Shown here piece by piece: positions 33,340 through 43,317 of a stretch of 64,000 nt of DNA. Both the position numbers and the translations under genes were made by a program. The notes under the pieces were generated by a model. It saw only the letters and a list, made by a program, of their open reading frames with translations. It was not told where the DNA came from and made no database searches. Every line of letters starts with the position of its first letter. Position 1 is the stretch's first letter. The stretch comes from Ga0077555 sp046154645 (GTDB lineage: Bacteria > Pseudomonadota > Alphaproteobacteria > Rhizobiales > Hyphomicrobiaceae). The DNA is taken from the NCBI GenBank assembly GCA_046154645.1, contig JBJXDZ010000033.1, positions 1-64,000 of the forward strand, in the 5' to 3' direction.

Positions 33340-35478
33340 ATGGCGAGCACACCCGACAGACCACGAACGGGCGGCACCAGTGCGGCGCAGACGATCGCGT
33401 CGTCGGGCGATCGCGTGCGCGCGTTCAAGTCGGCGCGCCGGCACAGCTGGCTGGTGCGGCTGATGAAGCTGTCGCTGCCGGTCGGTGCATTGGCTGCTGT
33501 CGGCGGCTATGGTGCCCTGCTGGCCTTCTCGGCCAAGGTGCCGAAGGGTTTCGAGATGGGCCCGACCGAGATCACCACCTCGCATCTGAAAATGGAAACG
33601 CCGAAGTACAACGGCTTCGGCACGGACGGCTCGCGCTATCAGGTGCGCGCCCGCGAGGCCATCACCGACCTCAAGATGAGCGGCCCCGTTCGCCTCAACG
33701 ACATCACCGGCGAGATCACGCAACCAACTGGCGTCGTCACCGAATTGAAAGCCGTCTGGGGCACCTACGACACCAAGTCCGAGGTGCTGGAGCTGTACGA
33801 CAAGATCGACATCGACGGCTCCACCGGCATGAAGGCGCGCCTCACCCGCGCCACCGTGTTCGCCAAGGAAAGCCGCGTCATCTCCAACGAGCGCATGACC
33901 GCCGAGATGGACACCGGCACCATCATGTCGAACACGATGATCCTGCTGACCAAGGCGCGGCAGGCGGCCTTCAAGGGCGACGTGCAGGTGCGCCTGAAGG
34001 CCAATCCGCCCGCCGCCAAGCCGGTCGTTGCGGTCGCCAAGGATGCCGCGAAAAGGCCGGCCGCCGCCATGCCCGGCCTCGCTGCCAACTCCGGCCAGCC
34101 GATCGATGTCGGTGCTGCCCAGCTCGATGTCGACGACACCGCCAAGACGGCGCTGTTCAAACAGAACGTGGTGGCCCGCCAGGGCGACGCCGTGCTCGAG
34201 GCGCAGGAGATGGACGTCCTTTACGAGGGCCGCGCCACGCCTGATCAGCCGAAGGCTGCGACCCCGGCCACGCCGGCCGATCCCGCCAAGGCCGACTCGA
34301 CCAAGCTCAAAACGGTCCGCGCCCGCGGCAACGTCGTGATGACCAACAAGGACGACAAGGTCACCACCGAGGCCATGGAGTACGACGCGGCAACGGAGCG
34401 CGTGCTGCTCACCGGCAGCGTCGTCATGCGCTCGGGCGCCGAGCGTGGCGCCACGGCCGATCGTGCCGAATTGGACCAGAAATCAGACACCGCTTTGCTG
34501 GTCGGCAATGTCATTGTCACCCAGGCCAAGAACGTCATGCGCGGCCGCCGCATGCTGGTTGATCGCAAAGCCGGCAAGATGCGCCTGGAAAGCCCGGCCG
34601 AGGCCGGCCTGCCCGCCGGACGCATCAACACGTTATTCTATCAGGCCGAGGCCAAGCCCGGCGTCATCGCGCAGCCGAAGTCGGCACCGGCCAATCCCTT
34701 CGCGACCACGTTCAAGACCGACCCCAGCGCGCCGATCGAGATCGAGGCCGACACGCTCGACGTCGCCGACACCAGCAAAACGGCGCTGTTCAAAGTCAAC
34801 GTCATCGCCAAGCAGGGCGATTTCGTGCTCCGGACCAGTGAAATGACCGCGTTCTACACCGGCCAGGCCATGGCGCTCACTCCAGGCCAGCCGCCGGCCA
34901 AGAAACATCCCGTCACCGAGCCAGGCCAGGGCGCCCAGCTGACCCGGGTCGAGGCGCGCAACAAGGTGCACATCACGTCGAAAGACGGCCAGACCGCCAC
35001 CGGTGATTGGGCCGATTTCGACGTCCGGGCCAACACGGTGCTGCTCGGCGGCGATGTCACCGTCAAGCAGGGCCAGTCGGTCACCACCGGCAGCCGCATC
35101 CAGATCGATCTCACCACGGGCGAGGTGCGCAACCTGTCCTCGCCGGGCGCCACGGCACTGATTTCCGATGCTCCTGGCACGCCACCCGCGAGCAAAGGCG
35201 CGCCCGCCCCAGCCGTCAAAGGACCCGCCATCTCGGCCGCCGAATCCGGCACCGCGCCAACCTGCCCGCCGGGCATCGTCTGCAAGTCCAACCGGCCCGC
35301 ACTGATCCTCTACCCGGAAGAGCACAAGGCGCAGGCCAAGCAGCGGGCCGCCGACGAGGCCAAGGCCAAAGGGCTGCCCGTCCCCGAGGCCAAGGTGAAA
35401 AAGCCGAAGTCCAAGGCGCCCACCGCCGACTCGGCCTGGGATGCGACCACGCAGGCCAACCCGTCGAGGCAGCCATGA
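33340..35478 (+). CDS. LPS-transport fusion protein: LptC plus two OstA/LptA domains
   Basis: A 712-residue protein spanning what is normally lptC and lptA. Residues 36-64 form an N-terminal membrane anchor (LVRLMKLSLPVGALAAVGG), and 65-225 are LptC-like. Two OstA/LptA-type beta-jellyroll domains follow (about 253-412 and 463-600). They share the repeated motifs DTAKTALFKQNVVARQGD (267-284) and DTSKTALFKVNVIAKQGD (477-494), and each has a second strand block (326-363 and 537-575). Pro/Ala linkers separate them; the C-terminal 90 residues are Lys/Ala-rich. No internal signal peptide exists, so both OstA domains must be tethered through the LptC anchor. It lies between rnd and lptB, the expected place for lptC-lptA. 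It would form part or all of the periplasmic LPS bridge. Confidence 0.88.
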   Translation: MASTPDRPRTGGTSAAQTIASSGDRVRAFKSARRHSWLVRLMKLSLPVGALAAVGGYGALLAFSAKVPKGFEMGPTEITTSHLKMETPKYNGFGTDGSRYQVRAREAITDLKMSGPVRLNDITGEITQPTGVVTELKAVWGTYDTKSEVLELYDKIDIDGSTGMKARLTRATVFAKESRVISNERMTAEMDTGTIMSNTMILLTKARQAAFKGDVQVRLKANPPAAKPVVAVAKDAAKRPAAAMPGLAANSGQPIDVGAAQLDVDDTAKTALFKQNVVARQGDAVLEAQEMDVLYEGRATPDQPKAATPATPADPAKADSTKLKTVRARGNVVMTNKDDKVTTEAMEYDAATERVLLTGSVVMRSGAERGATADRAELDQKSDTALLVGNVIVTQAKNVMRGRRMLVDRKAGKMRLESPAEAGLPAGRINTLFYQAEAKPGVIAQPKSAPANPFATTFKTDPSAPIEIEADTLDVADTSKTALFKVNVIAKQGDFVLRTSEMTAFYTGQAMALTPGQPPAKKHPVTEPGQGAQLTRVEARNKVHITSKDGQTATGDWADFDVRANTVLLGGDVTVKQGQSVTTGSRIQIDLTTGEVRNLSSPGATALISDAPGTPPASKGAPAPAVKGPAISAAESGTAPTCPPGIVCKSNRPALILYPEEHKAQAKQRAADEAKAKGLPVPEAKVKKPKSKAPTADSAWDATTQANPSRQP

Positions 35479-35533
35479 GTTGCAGCTGCGCCAGCCGGAT
35501 GCTGCCCCAAGACCGGAAGATCGAGTGTCGCTG

Positions 35534-36457
35534 ATGCGTATCCCGTTTCTCTCCGGCGGCAAGGCCAAGCCGCGCGCCGCCCGTGGCGCCAGCCCCCCGT
35601 CCGTCCAGATCCCCACGACGGCGCCCGTCAATGGCGCCGCGCACGCCTATAGCAACGGATCGTCTCTGGCCCCTGACCAGGGCTACGGCGCCGACGAATT
35701 CAACCAGGGTCTGGCGCGGGTCACCGTCTCCGGTGCCGACGGTTGGCTGACCTGTCATGGTGTGAAGAAAACCTACAAAAAGCGCATGGTCGTTAAGGGT
35801 GTCAGCGTTGCCGTCGCTCGTGGCGAGGCGGTCGGACTCCTTGGGCCCAACGGCGCCGGCAAGACCACCGTCTTCTACATGATCACCGGTCTGGTCCCCT
35901 CCGACGAGGGCCGCATCACCATCGATTCCCGCGATGTGACGGCGCTGCCCATGTACCGCCGGGCTCGCTTGGGCATCGGCTATCTGCCTCAGGAAGCCTC
36001 GATTTTCCGCGGCCTCACGGTCGAGCAGAACATCATGGCGGTGCTCGAACTGGTGGAGCCCAACCGCAAGAAGCGCCGCGAGCAGCTCGACGCCCTGCTG
36101 GACGAGTTCAACATCGGCCGGCTGCGCAAAAGCCCGTCTTTGGCGCTTTCCGGCGGCGAACGGCGCCGTTGCGAGATTGCCCGGGCGCTAGCCTCCCGAC
36201 CCTCGTTCATGCTCCTCGATGAGCCCTTTGCCGGTGTCGACCCCATTGCCGTCGGCGATATCCAGCAGCTCGTGCGCCATCTCACCCAGCGCGGCATCGG
36301 CGTTCTGATCACCGATCATAACGTTCGGGAAACTTTGAGCCTTGTTGACCGCGCCTACGTCATTGCCGATGGTCAAGTTCTGACACAAGGTAAGCCGGAA
36401 GAAATCATAGCCAACGAGGACGTGCGCAGGGTTTATCTCGGCAACATGTTCGGTTAA
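35534..36457 (+). CDS. lptB: LPS export ABC transporter ATP-binding protein LptB
   Basis: The ATPase of the LptB2FG extractor that pushes LPS along the LptC/LptA bridge. From ATG 35534 it has 307 residues: about 65 residues of Pro/Ala-rich leader, then an ABC domain with Walker A GPNGAGKTT, Q-loop YLPQEASIFRG, signature LSGGERRRCEIARA, Walker B FMLLDEPFAGVDP and switch ITDHNVRET. These are diagnostic for LptB. The leader is longer than in E. coli (241 residues) but common in Hyphomicrobiales. It is 55 bp after the fusion gene and 64 bp before rpoN. Confidence 0.97.
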   Translation: MRIPFLSGGKAKPRAARGASPPSVQIPTTAPVNGAAHAYSNGSSLAPDQGYGADEFNQGLARVTVSGADGWLTCHGVKKTYKKRMVVKGVSVAVARGEAVGLLGPNGAGKTTVFYMITGLVPSDEGRITIDSRDVTALPMYRRARLGIGYLPQEASIFRGLTVEQNIMAVLELVEPNRKKRREQLDALLDEFNIGRLRKSPSLALSGGERRRCEIARALASRPSFMLLDEPFAGVDPIAVGDIQQLVRHLTQRGIGVLITDHNVRETLSLVDRAYVIADGQVLTQGKPEEIIANEDVRRVYLGNMFG

Positions 36458-36521
36458 TGGACCTCGCCTAACACTGGGGGCCAAGGGTGCATGGCACCAG
36501 CGTAAATTGAGGATCCGCAGG

Positions 36522-38051
<1,530 letters not shown>

Positions 38052-38081
38052 CATCAAGCCGCGAATGTTTCCACTCACTGT

Positions 38082-38236
38082 AAGCCCCTTCATCTCGACC
38101 CTGCTCCGCAAGGGGTGAGGGAGACGCGGTCACAAGCGTCGATCCGCGGTCTTAGCCTCTCCCCTTGGGGAGAGGCCGGCGCACCTCACCACGTGCACCA
38201 CCGTCAACACACAACGTGCGCCGGGTGAGGGGGCTT
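38082..38236. repeat. MITE/REP-like element, copy 2
   Basis: Starts AAGCCCCTTCATCTCGACCCT and ends CGCCGGGTGAGGGGGCTT, aligning with copy 1 at both ends; the centre CCTCTCCCCTTGGGGAGAGG (38156-38175) is the same hairpin with one extra change. At about 155 bp it is slightly shorter, with a more diverged left arm. It fills most of the gap between rpoN and the HIT gene. Confidence 0.78.
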
Positions 38237-38282
38237 GCAGCTCGCTCCCGACGTTCGCTCCAATTCATTAATCTCCGCCCCA

Positions 38283-38717
38283 TCACCCCGCCAGCGCCGC
38301 GCGCAACTGGGCAGCGCTCGCCGCCAGTACCTCCGGCTTTTCCATCTTGCCCGTATGGGGCCCAAGCTTCACGCCTTCCCAGCGTGGGATGACGTGGAAA
38401 TGCAGGTGGAACACCTCTTGCCCGCCGGCCGCCTCATTGAACTGCAGCAGCGACACGCCGTGCGCCTGGTAGGCCGTCAGCTGTGCGCGAGCCACCCGCT
38501 GCACCGTGGCAAGACAGGCCGCCAATTGCGCCGGGCTCGCGTCGAGAGTATTGCGCGCCGGCGTTTTCGGGATCACCAGCGTGTGGCCCTCGCAGCGCGG
38601 CATGATATCCATGAACGCCAGCGTCTCGGCGTCCTCGAACACTTTGTGCGCCGGCAACTCGCCGCGCAAAATCCGGGCGAACACATTGGTGGTGTCGTAG
38701 GCAGCCGTCGAGGCCAT
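38283..38717 (-). CDS. HIT family protein
   Basis: A histidine-triad nucleotide hydrolase or binding protein, 144 residues. ATG 38717 has GGAG 7 nt upstream. The active-site motif is HLHFHVIP. The N-terminal NVFARILRGELPAHKVFED and GHTLVIPKTPA are standard HIT features. HINT-type proteins hydrolyse purine nucleoside phosphoramidates; the biological substrate is not known. It converges on rpoN across the repeat. Confidence 0.95.
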   Translation of the reverse strand: MASTAAYDTTNVFARILRGELPAHKVFEDAETLAFMDIMPRCEGHTLVIPKTPARNTLDASPAQLAACLATVQRVARAQLTAYQAHGVSLLQFNEAAGGQEVFHLHFHVIPRWEGVKLGPHTGKMEKPEVLAASAAQLRAALAG

Positions 38718-38839
38718 GGGCAAGCTCCTGCACACAATCATGCCCCGCTGTTAGCGCCCGCTCGCGACCGCCGTCAAGCGAAGACGGCCGGCTTGCGCCA
38801 ACCGTCTCCTGCACCCGGACGCAACACCGGCTCGGGCGA

Positions 38840-40402
38840 TCAGAAATGCTCGTGATCGTGCGGATTTTCCTCATGCGCACTGGCCGGCTCGCCCCGAAGC
38901 GCGGCCAGTTCCAACGGCTCCGCGCTGATCCGTTCAGCCTTGCTGCCAAGCTTGTCGATCGTGTGCGTCAAGCGCGCCACTTCGATGTCGCCCTTCATGA
39001 CTCGCCAGCCGATCGTAATGTTGGCGCTGACCGGCAGCGCCGCCCGCAGTGCCCGCAACGTGGGCTTCTTTGCATCTGCCGGTTCGCCGTTGATCTCGAA
39101 CGTCACCGTGTAATCCTTTGGCGCCCAATCGCGGCCCGTGGCCACCAGCGCCAGCCGCCCATCCCGCCCCGGCTTGGCCAGCGTGAGCCTGATGTCGAGC
39201 GGACGGCCGAGCGTGGTCTTGATCGGCTCGGCAGCGGCGAGCTTCGGGAAGCGCGACTTCTGCCACGTCTCGATCAGCTCCGGCTTTTGCGCATCGAGAT
39301 AATCGGCCAGCTCGCGATAGGTGACGCATTTGACCTCGGGTTTGCCGCACACCGTCGTGGCGAAGCGCTGAAACGCGCGCCAATAGGCGCCGCCATTCCA
39401 CTGCGAGAAATGATGCCCGATATGCAGCGGCGCCCGATTACCTAGATAATTGCCGTTGAAATACTGGATGTAGGCTTCATACATCTGCTGCTCGAACAGC
39501 GCCGACTTCGTCGGATAGGGCTTGGCGCCTGATTGCGCATAATAGAAGTTATAGTCCATCGACAGCGCGCGGGCCGCGGTGCCCGGGATCTTCAGCTCGG
39601 CCAACGGAAAGTTCCACCCGCTCTGCGGCAGCTTCTTCGGCCAGTAGTCCGGCCGCGACGAGCGCGAGGTATCATAGCGAAAGCCATGGCCCTCCAGCAC
39701 CGGCCACAGCCCCTTGCTGATGCCCAATTGCGGCGCCCGGAAGCCGACGATCGAGCGCTTCTCCATCGCCAGCGCCGGCACCGTGCCGCCCGCGTCCGGC
39801 GCGAGGCCGTTGTTCTTGGCAGCATCGAACAGCAGGCGATTGAACTGTCCGAACTCGGCCTTCCATTGCGCCTCGCTCCACGTACCGCCGTCGAAATGCC
39901 CGTTGGCATGCGAGGCGATCTCGTGGCCTGCGGCGTGGGCTTCGTTGACGCGCGCAATGCGTTGCGGAATATCGTCGTCCTTTGACGAGCCCCAGCCGAT
40001 GGCGCTGCGGCCGGGACCACGGCCAGGCGCGTCGTAGATCCTGCGATGTTTCTCGGCCAGGAAATAGACGCCGGATATGAAATAGGTGAAGCGCGCGGGC
40101 TTGCCCGCATCGCTGAGTGTTTTGGCTAGATCAATCGTCTGGCGCCACATCTCATGGCTCTGCGAGCCATCGAACGCCAGCACCACGAACTGCGGCGGAC
40201 GGATGTCGTTCTCCGGCGCGCCAGCCTTGGCTGTCTTCTGCGCGGCAGCCGCGCGCGGGGCCTTGGCGGCGCGCGCTGTGCCACTATCGCCCGCGCCAGC
40301 CGCGCTTGGCAGCAGGCTGGCGATGGCGGCCACAATGAGGACTGACAGGCAAGCCTGCCAAGAGTGGGCGCGGCTGTGCCGCCGGCTGGGAGAGCGCGAC
40401 AT
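38840..40402 (-). CDS. secreted polysaccharide deacetylase family protein
   Basis: A 520-residue secreted protein. From ATG 40402 a signal peptide runs to about SAAGAGDS; ATG 40462 is an alternative start. After an Ala/Lys-rich linker the NodB-like domain begins QFVVLAFDGSQSHEMW. Motif 1 reads FDGS instead of TFDD, so one metal-binding Asp position is Gly; motif 2 is intact as SHANGH, and FRAPQLG matches motif 3. The C-terminal 130 residues look like a beta-sandwich (LDIRLTLAKPGRDGRLALVA). The tail is His/Glu-rich. Sugar substrate and activity are uncertain. The 216-bp upstream gap is AT-rich and likely holds its promoter. Confidence 0.82.
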   Translation of the reverse strand: MSRSPSRRHSRAHSWQACLSVLIVAAIASLLPSAAGAGDSGTARAAKAPRAAAAQKTAKAGAPENDIRPPQFVVLAFDGSQSHEMWRQTIDLAKTLSDAGKPARFTYFISGVYFLAEKHRRIYDAPGRGPGRSAIGWGSSKDDDIPQRIARVNEAHAAGHEIASHANGHFDGGTWSEAQWKAEFGQFNRLLFDAAKNNGLAPDAGGTVPALAMEKRSIVGFRAPQLGISKGLWPVLEGHGFRYDTSRSSRPDYWPKKLPQSGWNFPLAELKIPGTAARALSMDYNFYYAQSGAKPYPTKSALFEQQMYEAYIQYFNGNYLGNRAPLHIGHHFSQWNGGAYWRAFQRFATTVCGKPEVKCVTYRELADYLDAQKPELIETWQKSRFPKLAAAEPIKTTLGRPLDIRLTLAKPGRDGRLALVATGRDWAPKDYTVTFEINGEPADAKKPTLRALRAALPVSANITIGWRVMKGDIEVARLTHTIDKLGSKAERISAEPLELAALRGEPASAHEENPHDHEHF

Positions 40403-40618
40403 GGAGCATCCGGAGCGTTTGACGAAGCGCGAAATGAGGCACAACGGAAGTGGAGCGATCATCCGATCCCGGATGACACGTGCCGACGCTAGCAACGATG
40501 ACTGGAACACCGGAAGACTATAGGCCGATCATGGTAAACAACGGAAAAACAATAAGTTAACTATATATGATGAAAATGGCGTCGCAATCTGCGTCATTAT
40601 CAGTTTGTCCGATGACCT

Positions 40619-41968
40619 TTATTCAACCTCTGGCGGTGCATCACCTTTGCGATAAGGCGCATATTCCGCCAGCGCCGCGCGATGGCTTTCCATATGCTGG
40701 CGCTCATCGTCCAGATACCGCGCCACCGCCGACCGGAAGCCTTCGTCGCCAATCCAATGCACGGAATAGGTGGCCTGAGGAATGTAGCCCCGCGCCAGCT
40801 TGTGCTCGCCCTGCGCGCCCGCCTCAACCCGCGCCAAGCCATGCTCTATCGCATACTCGATGGCCTGATAATAGCAGACCTCGAAATGCAGGCAGGGCTG
40901 CGGATCGATGGTGCCCCAATACCGCCCATAGAGGCAGTCACCGCCGATGAGATTGAGCGCACCCGCGATATAGCTGTCACCACGGCGCACCATGACCAGC
41001 AGGCAGCGCTCCGGCATACTGGTGCCAAGGTGCGAGAAGAACGCACGGTTGAGGTAGGGGCGGCCCCATTTGCGGCTGCCTGTATCCATGTAGAACTGGA
41101 AGAAGGCGTCCCAGTGCGCCTCCGTAATCGCTTTGCCGGTGACGCGCTCAATGACGAGACCACCCTCGACGGCATCGCGCCGCTCCTTACGAATGGCCTT
41201 GCGCTTGCGCGAGGCCAGCGAGCTCAGGAAATCCTCGAACGTCTTGTAGCCCTGGTTGTGCCAGTGAAACTGCTTGTCGGTGCGCTGCAGCAGCCCCGCC
41301 TCGCCCGACCGTTGCCACTCGCCCTCGGTCAGAAACGTCAGATGCAGCGACGAGGCGCCGACTCGCTTGGCCAACTCAATGCCGCCGGCCAGCAACTGCC
41401 GCTCGCGCAAGGCCTGGCTCGCATCCGGCACCACCAGCAGCCGCCGCCCCGGCACCGGCGTGAACGGCACGGCGGTTTGCAGCTTCGGATAGTACCGCCC
41501 ACCGGCCCGCTCATAGGCCTCCGCCCAGCCGTAGTCGAAGATGTATTCACCCTTGCTGTGGCTTTTGACGTAACAGGGCATCACGCCCTTGATCGCGTTG
41601 GCTGGCGCCTTCGCTTGCCCGCCCGCAACCGGCGCGGTCTCTACTGGCGCCTTCGCTTGCCCGCCCGCAACCGGCGCGGTCTCTCCTGGCGCCTTCGCTT
41701 GCCCACCCGCAACCGGCGCGTCCTCGAGCACCAGATGCTGCGGCACCCAGCCCGTGCGCGGGCCGACGGTGCTGGCATCCTCCAGCGCCTTCAGAAACGC
41801 ATGCGAGATGAATGGGTCATGCGCCACGCCGGGAGGATTGGCCATGGCGTCCCAGTCAGCGGCGGCAATATCGGCAATGCGCGGCTCGATCCGCACCACC
41901 GCACCGGGCTCCCCGGCCTTCCCGCCCGCCTTGCCTGCCCCGGCCTTGCCAGACGTCTTGTCGGCCAT
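40619..41968 (-). CDS. FemAB-like / GNAT-superfamily acyltransferase (COG3146)
   Basis: A 449-residue cytosolic protein of the COG3146 family, whose members resemble peptidoglycan Fem aminoacyltransferases and GNAT enzymes. ATG 41968 has GGAG 6 nt upstream. Recognisable stretches are NPFISHAFL-like DPFISHAFLKALED, CYVKSHSKGEYIFDYGWA, LASRKRKAIRKERR and EAGAQGEHKLARGY. Between VLED and the CYVKSHS strand lies an insertion of three 14-residue repeats (VAGGQAKAP core), encoded by a 42-bp tandem repeat. The substrate is unknown. Confidence 0.88.
   Translation of the reverse strand: MADKTSGKAGAGKAGGKAGEPGAVVRIEPRIADIAAADWDAMANPPGVAHDPFISHAFLKALEDASTVGPRTGWVPQHLVLEDAPVAGGQAKAPGETAPVAGGQAKAPVETAPVAGGQAKAPANAIKGVMPCYVKSHSKGEYIFDYGWAEAYERAGGRYYPKLQTAVPFTPVPGRRLLVVPDASQALRERQLLAGGIELAKRVGASSLHLTFLTEGEWQRSGEAGLLQRTDKQFHWHNQGYKTFEDFLSSLASRKRKAIRKERRDAVEGGLVIERVTGKAITEAHWDAFFQFYMDTGSRKWGRPYLNRAFFSHLGTSMPERCLLVMVRRGDSYIAGALNLIGGDCLYGRYWGTIDPQPCLHFEVCYYQAIEYAIEHGLARVEAGAQGEHKLARGYIPQATYSVHWIGDEGFRSAVARYLDDERQHMESHRAALAEYAPYRKGDAPPEVE
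41602..41720. repeat. 42-bp tandem repeat, about 2.8 copies, in frame
   Basis: Units start at 41602, 41644 and 41686. The first two are almost identical and the third diverges after 35 bp. As 42 is a multiple of 3, copy-number change keeps the reading frame of the acyltransferase gene and lengthens a surface Ala/Gly/Pro loop by 14 residues per unit. Confidence 0.9.
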
Positions 41969-42123
41969 CACCTGCTCCTGGACCTCTGCGCCCCATCCTA
42001 CGCTGTCAACGAACGAGGGAGCAAAGGAGATTGCATGCCGGGGCCGCTGGCCGTCGATGCTACAGGTCGGATAAACTCCAACTCGCATCCTGGCGGTCCG
42101 TCGCCACACTGGGAGCCCATCAC

Positions 42124-43062
42124 ATGCAGCGTTTCCTGTTCGGCCTTGCCTTCGCTCTCGCACTCCTGGTTGCCGGCGCGCCAGGCGGCGATGCCCGCGA
42201 ACCCGAGGAGGGCGTCAAGGTCGGCCGCCCCTCGTTCGTGCGACGCCTGTGGCCCGCCGGCCAGATCGAACGCTCCGCGCAACAGCAGTTCCTGGGCCTG
42301 CAGCAGCAGGCCAATGCCAAGCGCGCGCTGATGCCGGCCAATCACCCCCAAACCCAGCGCCTGCACCGCATCGCCCGCGAGATACTGCCGCACACGTTCA
42401 AGTGGAATCCCCGCGCCAAGGACTGGAAGTGGGAGGTGGTGCTGATCAACTCGCCGAATATCAACGCCTTCTGCATGCCCGGCGGCAAGATCGCCTTCTT
42501 CACCGGCATCCTGGAAAAGCTGCAACTGACCGACGACGAGGTCGCCATGATCATGGGCCACGAGATGGCTCACGCCCTGCGTGAGCATGCCCGGGAACGC
42601 GCCGTCAAAGGTGCCCTCACCCAGGTCGGCGCCCGCGTGCTGGCCGGCATCCTGTTCGGCGAGCACGGCGACCAGATCGGCGCGGCCAGCGGCTCACTGC
42701 TGACGCTGAAATTTGGCCGCGACGACGAATCGGAGTCCGACCTCATCGGCATGGAACTCGCCGCCCGCGCCGGCTACAATCCCGCCGCCGGTGTCACGCT
42801 CTGGGAGAAGATGGCGCAGGCTTCTCGAGGCGCGCCCCCGCAGTGGCTCTCGACGCATCCTGCGAGCGAGTCGCGCATCAAGCATATCCAGGACAACCTG
42901 AAAGACGTAGCTGGCCTCTACGAGCGCGCCAAGGCCGCCAAGGCGCAGGGCCTGCCCGTGCCCCAGGCAGCACCGTCCCCGACGCCAGCCGGCCAGCGCG
43001 GCCCCACCCGCGCCTCGCCGCCCGGCCAACCCACCATCCTGCTCCCCGGCCCACGGAATTGA
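42124..43062 (+). CDS. M48 family metalloprotease, secreted or periplasmic
   Basis: A 312-residue zinc protease of the LoiP/YcaL type. The signal peptide LFGLAFALALLVAGAPGGDA ends before REPEEG. The zinc motif is HEMAH (146-150), with the third ligand probably in DDESESDLIGMELA. INAFCMPGGKIAFFTGIL is the conserved substrate-strand region. WLSTHPASESRI is the usual late motif, followed by a Pro-rich tail. It probably degrades misfolded envelope proteins. ATG 42124 is divergent from the acyltransferase. Confidence 0.93.
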   Translation: MQRFLFGLAFALALLVAGAPGGDAREPEEGVKVGRPSFVRRLWPAGQIERSAQQQFLGLQQQANAKRALMPANHPQTQRLHRIAREILPHTFKWNPRAKDWKWEVVLINSPNINAFCMPGGKIAFFTGILEKLQLTDDEVAMIMGHEMAHALREHARERAVKGALTQVGARVLAGILFGEHGDQIGAASGSLLTLKFGRDDESESDLIGMELAARAGYNPAAGVTLWEKMAQASRGAPPQWLSTHPASESRIKHIQDNLKDVAGLYERAKAAKAQGLPVPQAAPSPTPAGQRGPTRASPPGQPTILLPGPRN

Positions 43063-43317
43063 AGTGACATCAGATTGTCGCTTCAGGACACAATGAGTAC
43101 ATGCTCTTTCCATCGTGGCGCCGCAAATTCCCGCACAAGTGTTGTTCGTTGCGGTTGTGGGCTTGACATGTAGAGCGCCTGACGTCCGTGGGTCATGAGG
43201 CCAAGCACCCATTCATCGTCGGCCGTGCTGATTTGATTGCGCCCCTACACCGCTCCAAAACGAGGCTGAAGACACCCCCGACATCATTGCGGTCGGGATG
43301 CGGCGGAGGACGTCATC

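Noticed and set aside
33340..35478. The idea that the LptC-OstA fusion is two genes joined by a sequencing error
   Set aside because: The frame is continuous with uniform coding character, and neither OstA part has a signal peptide of its own, as a separate LptA would.
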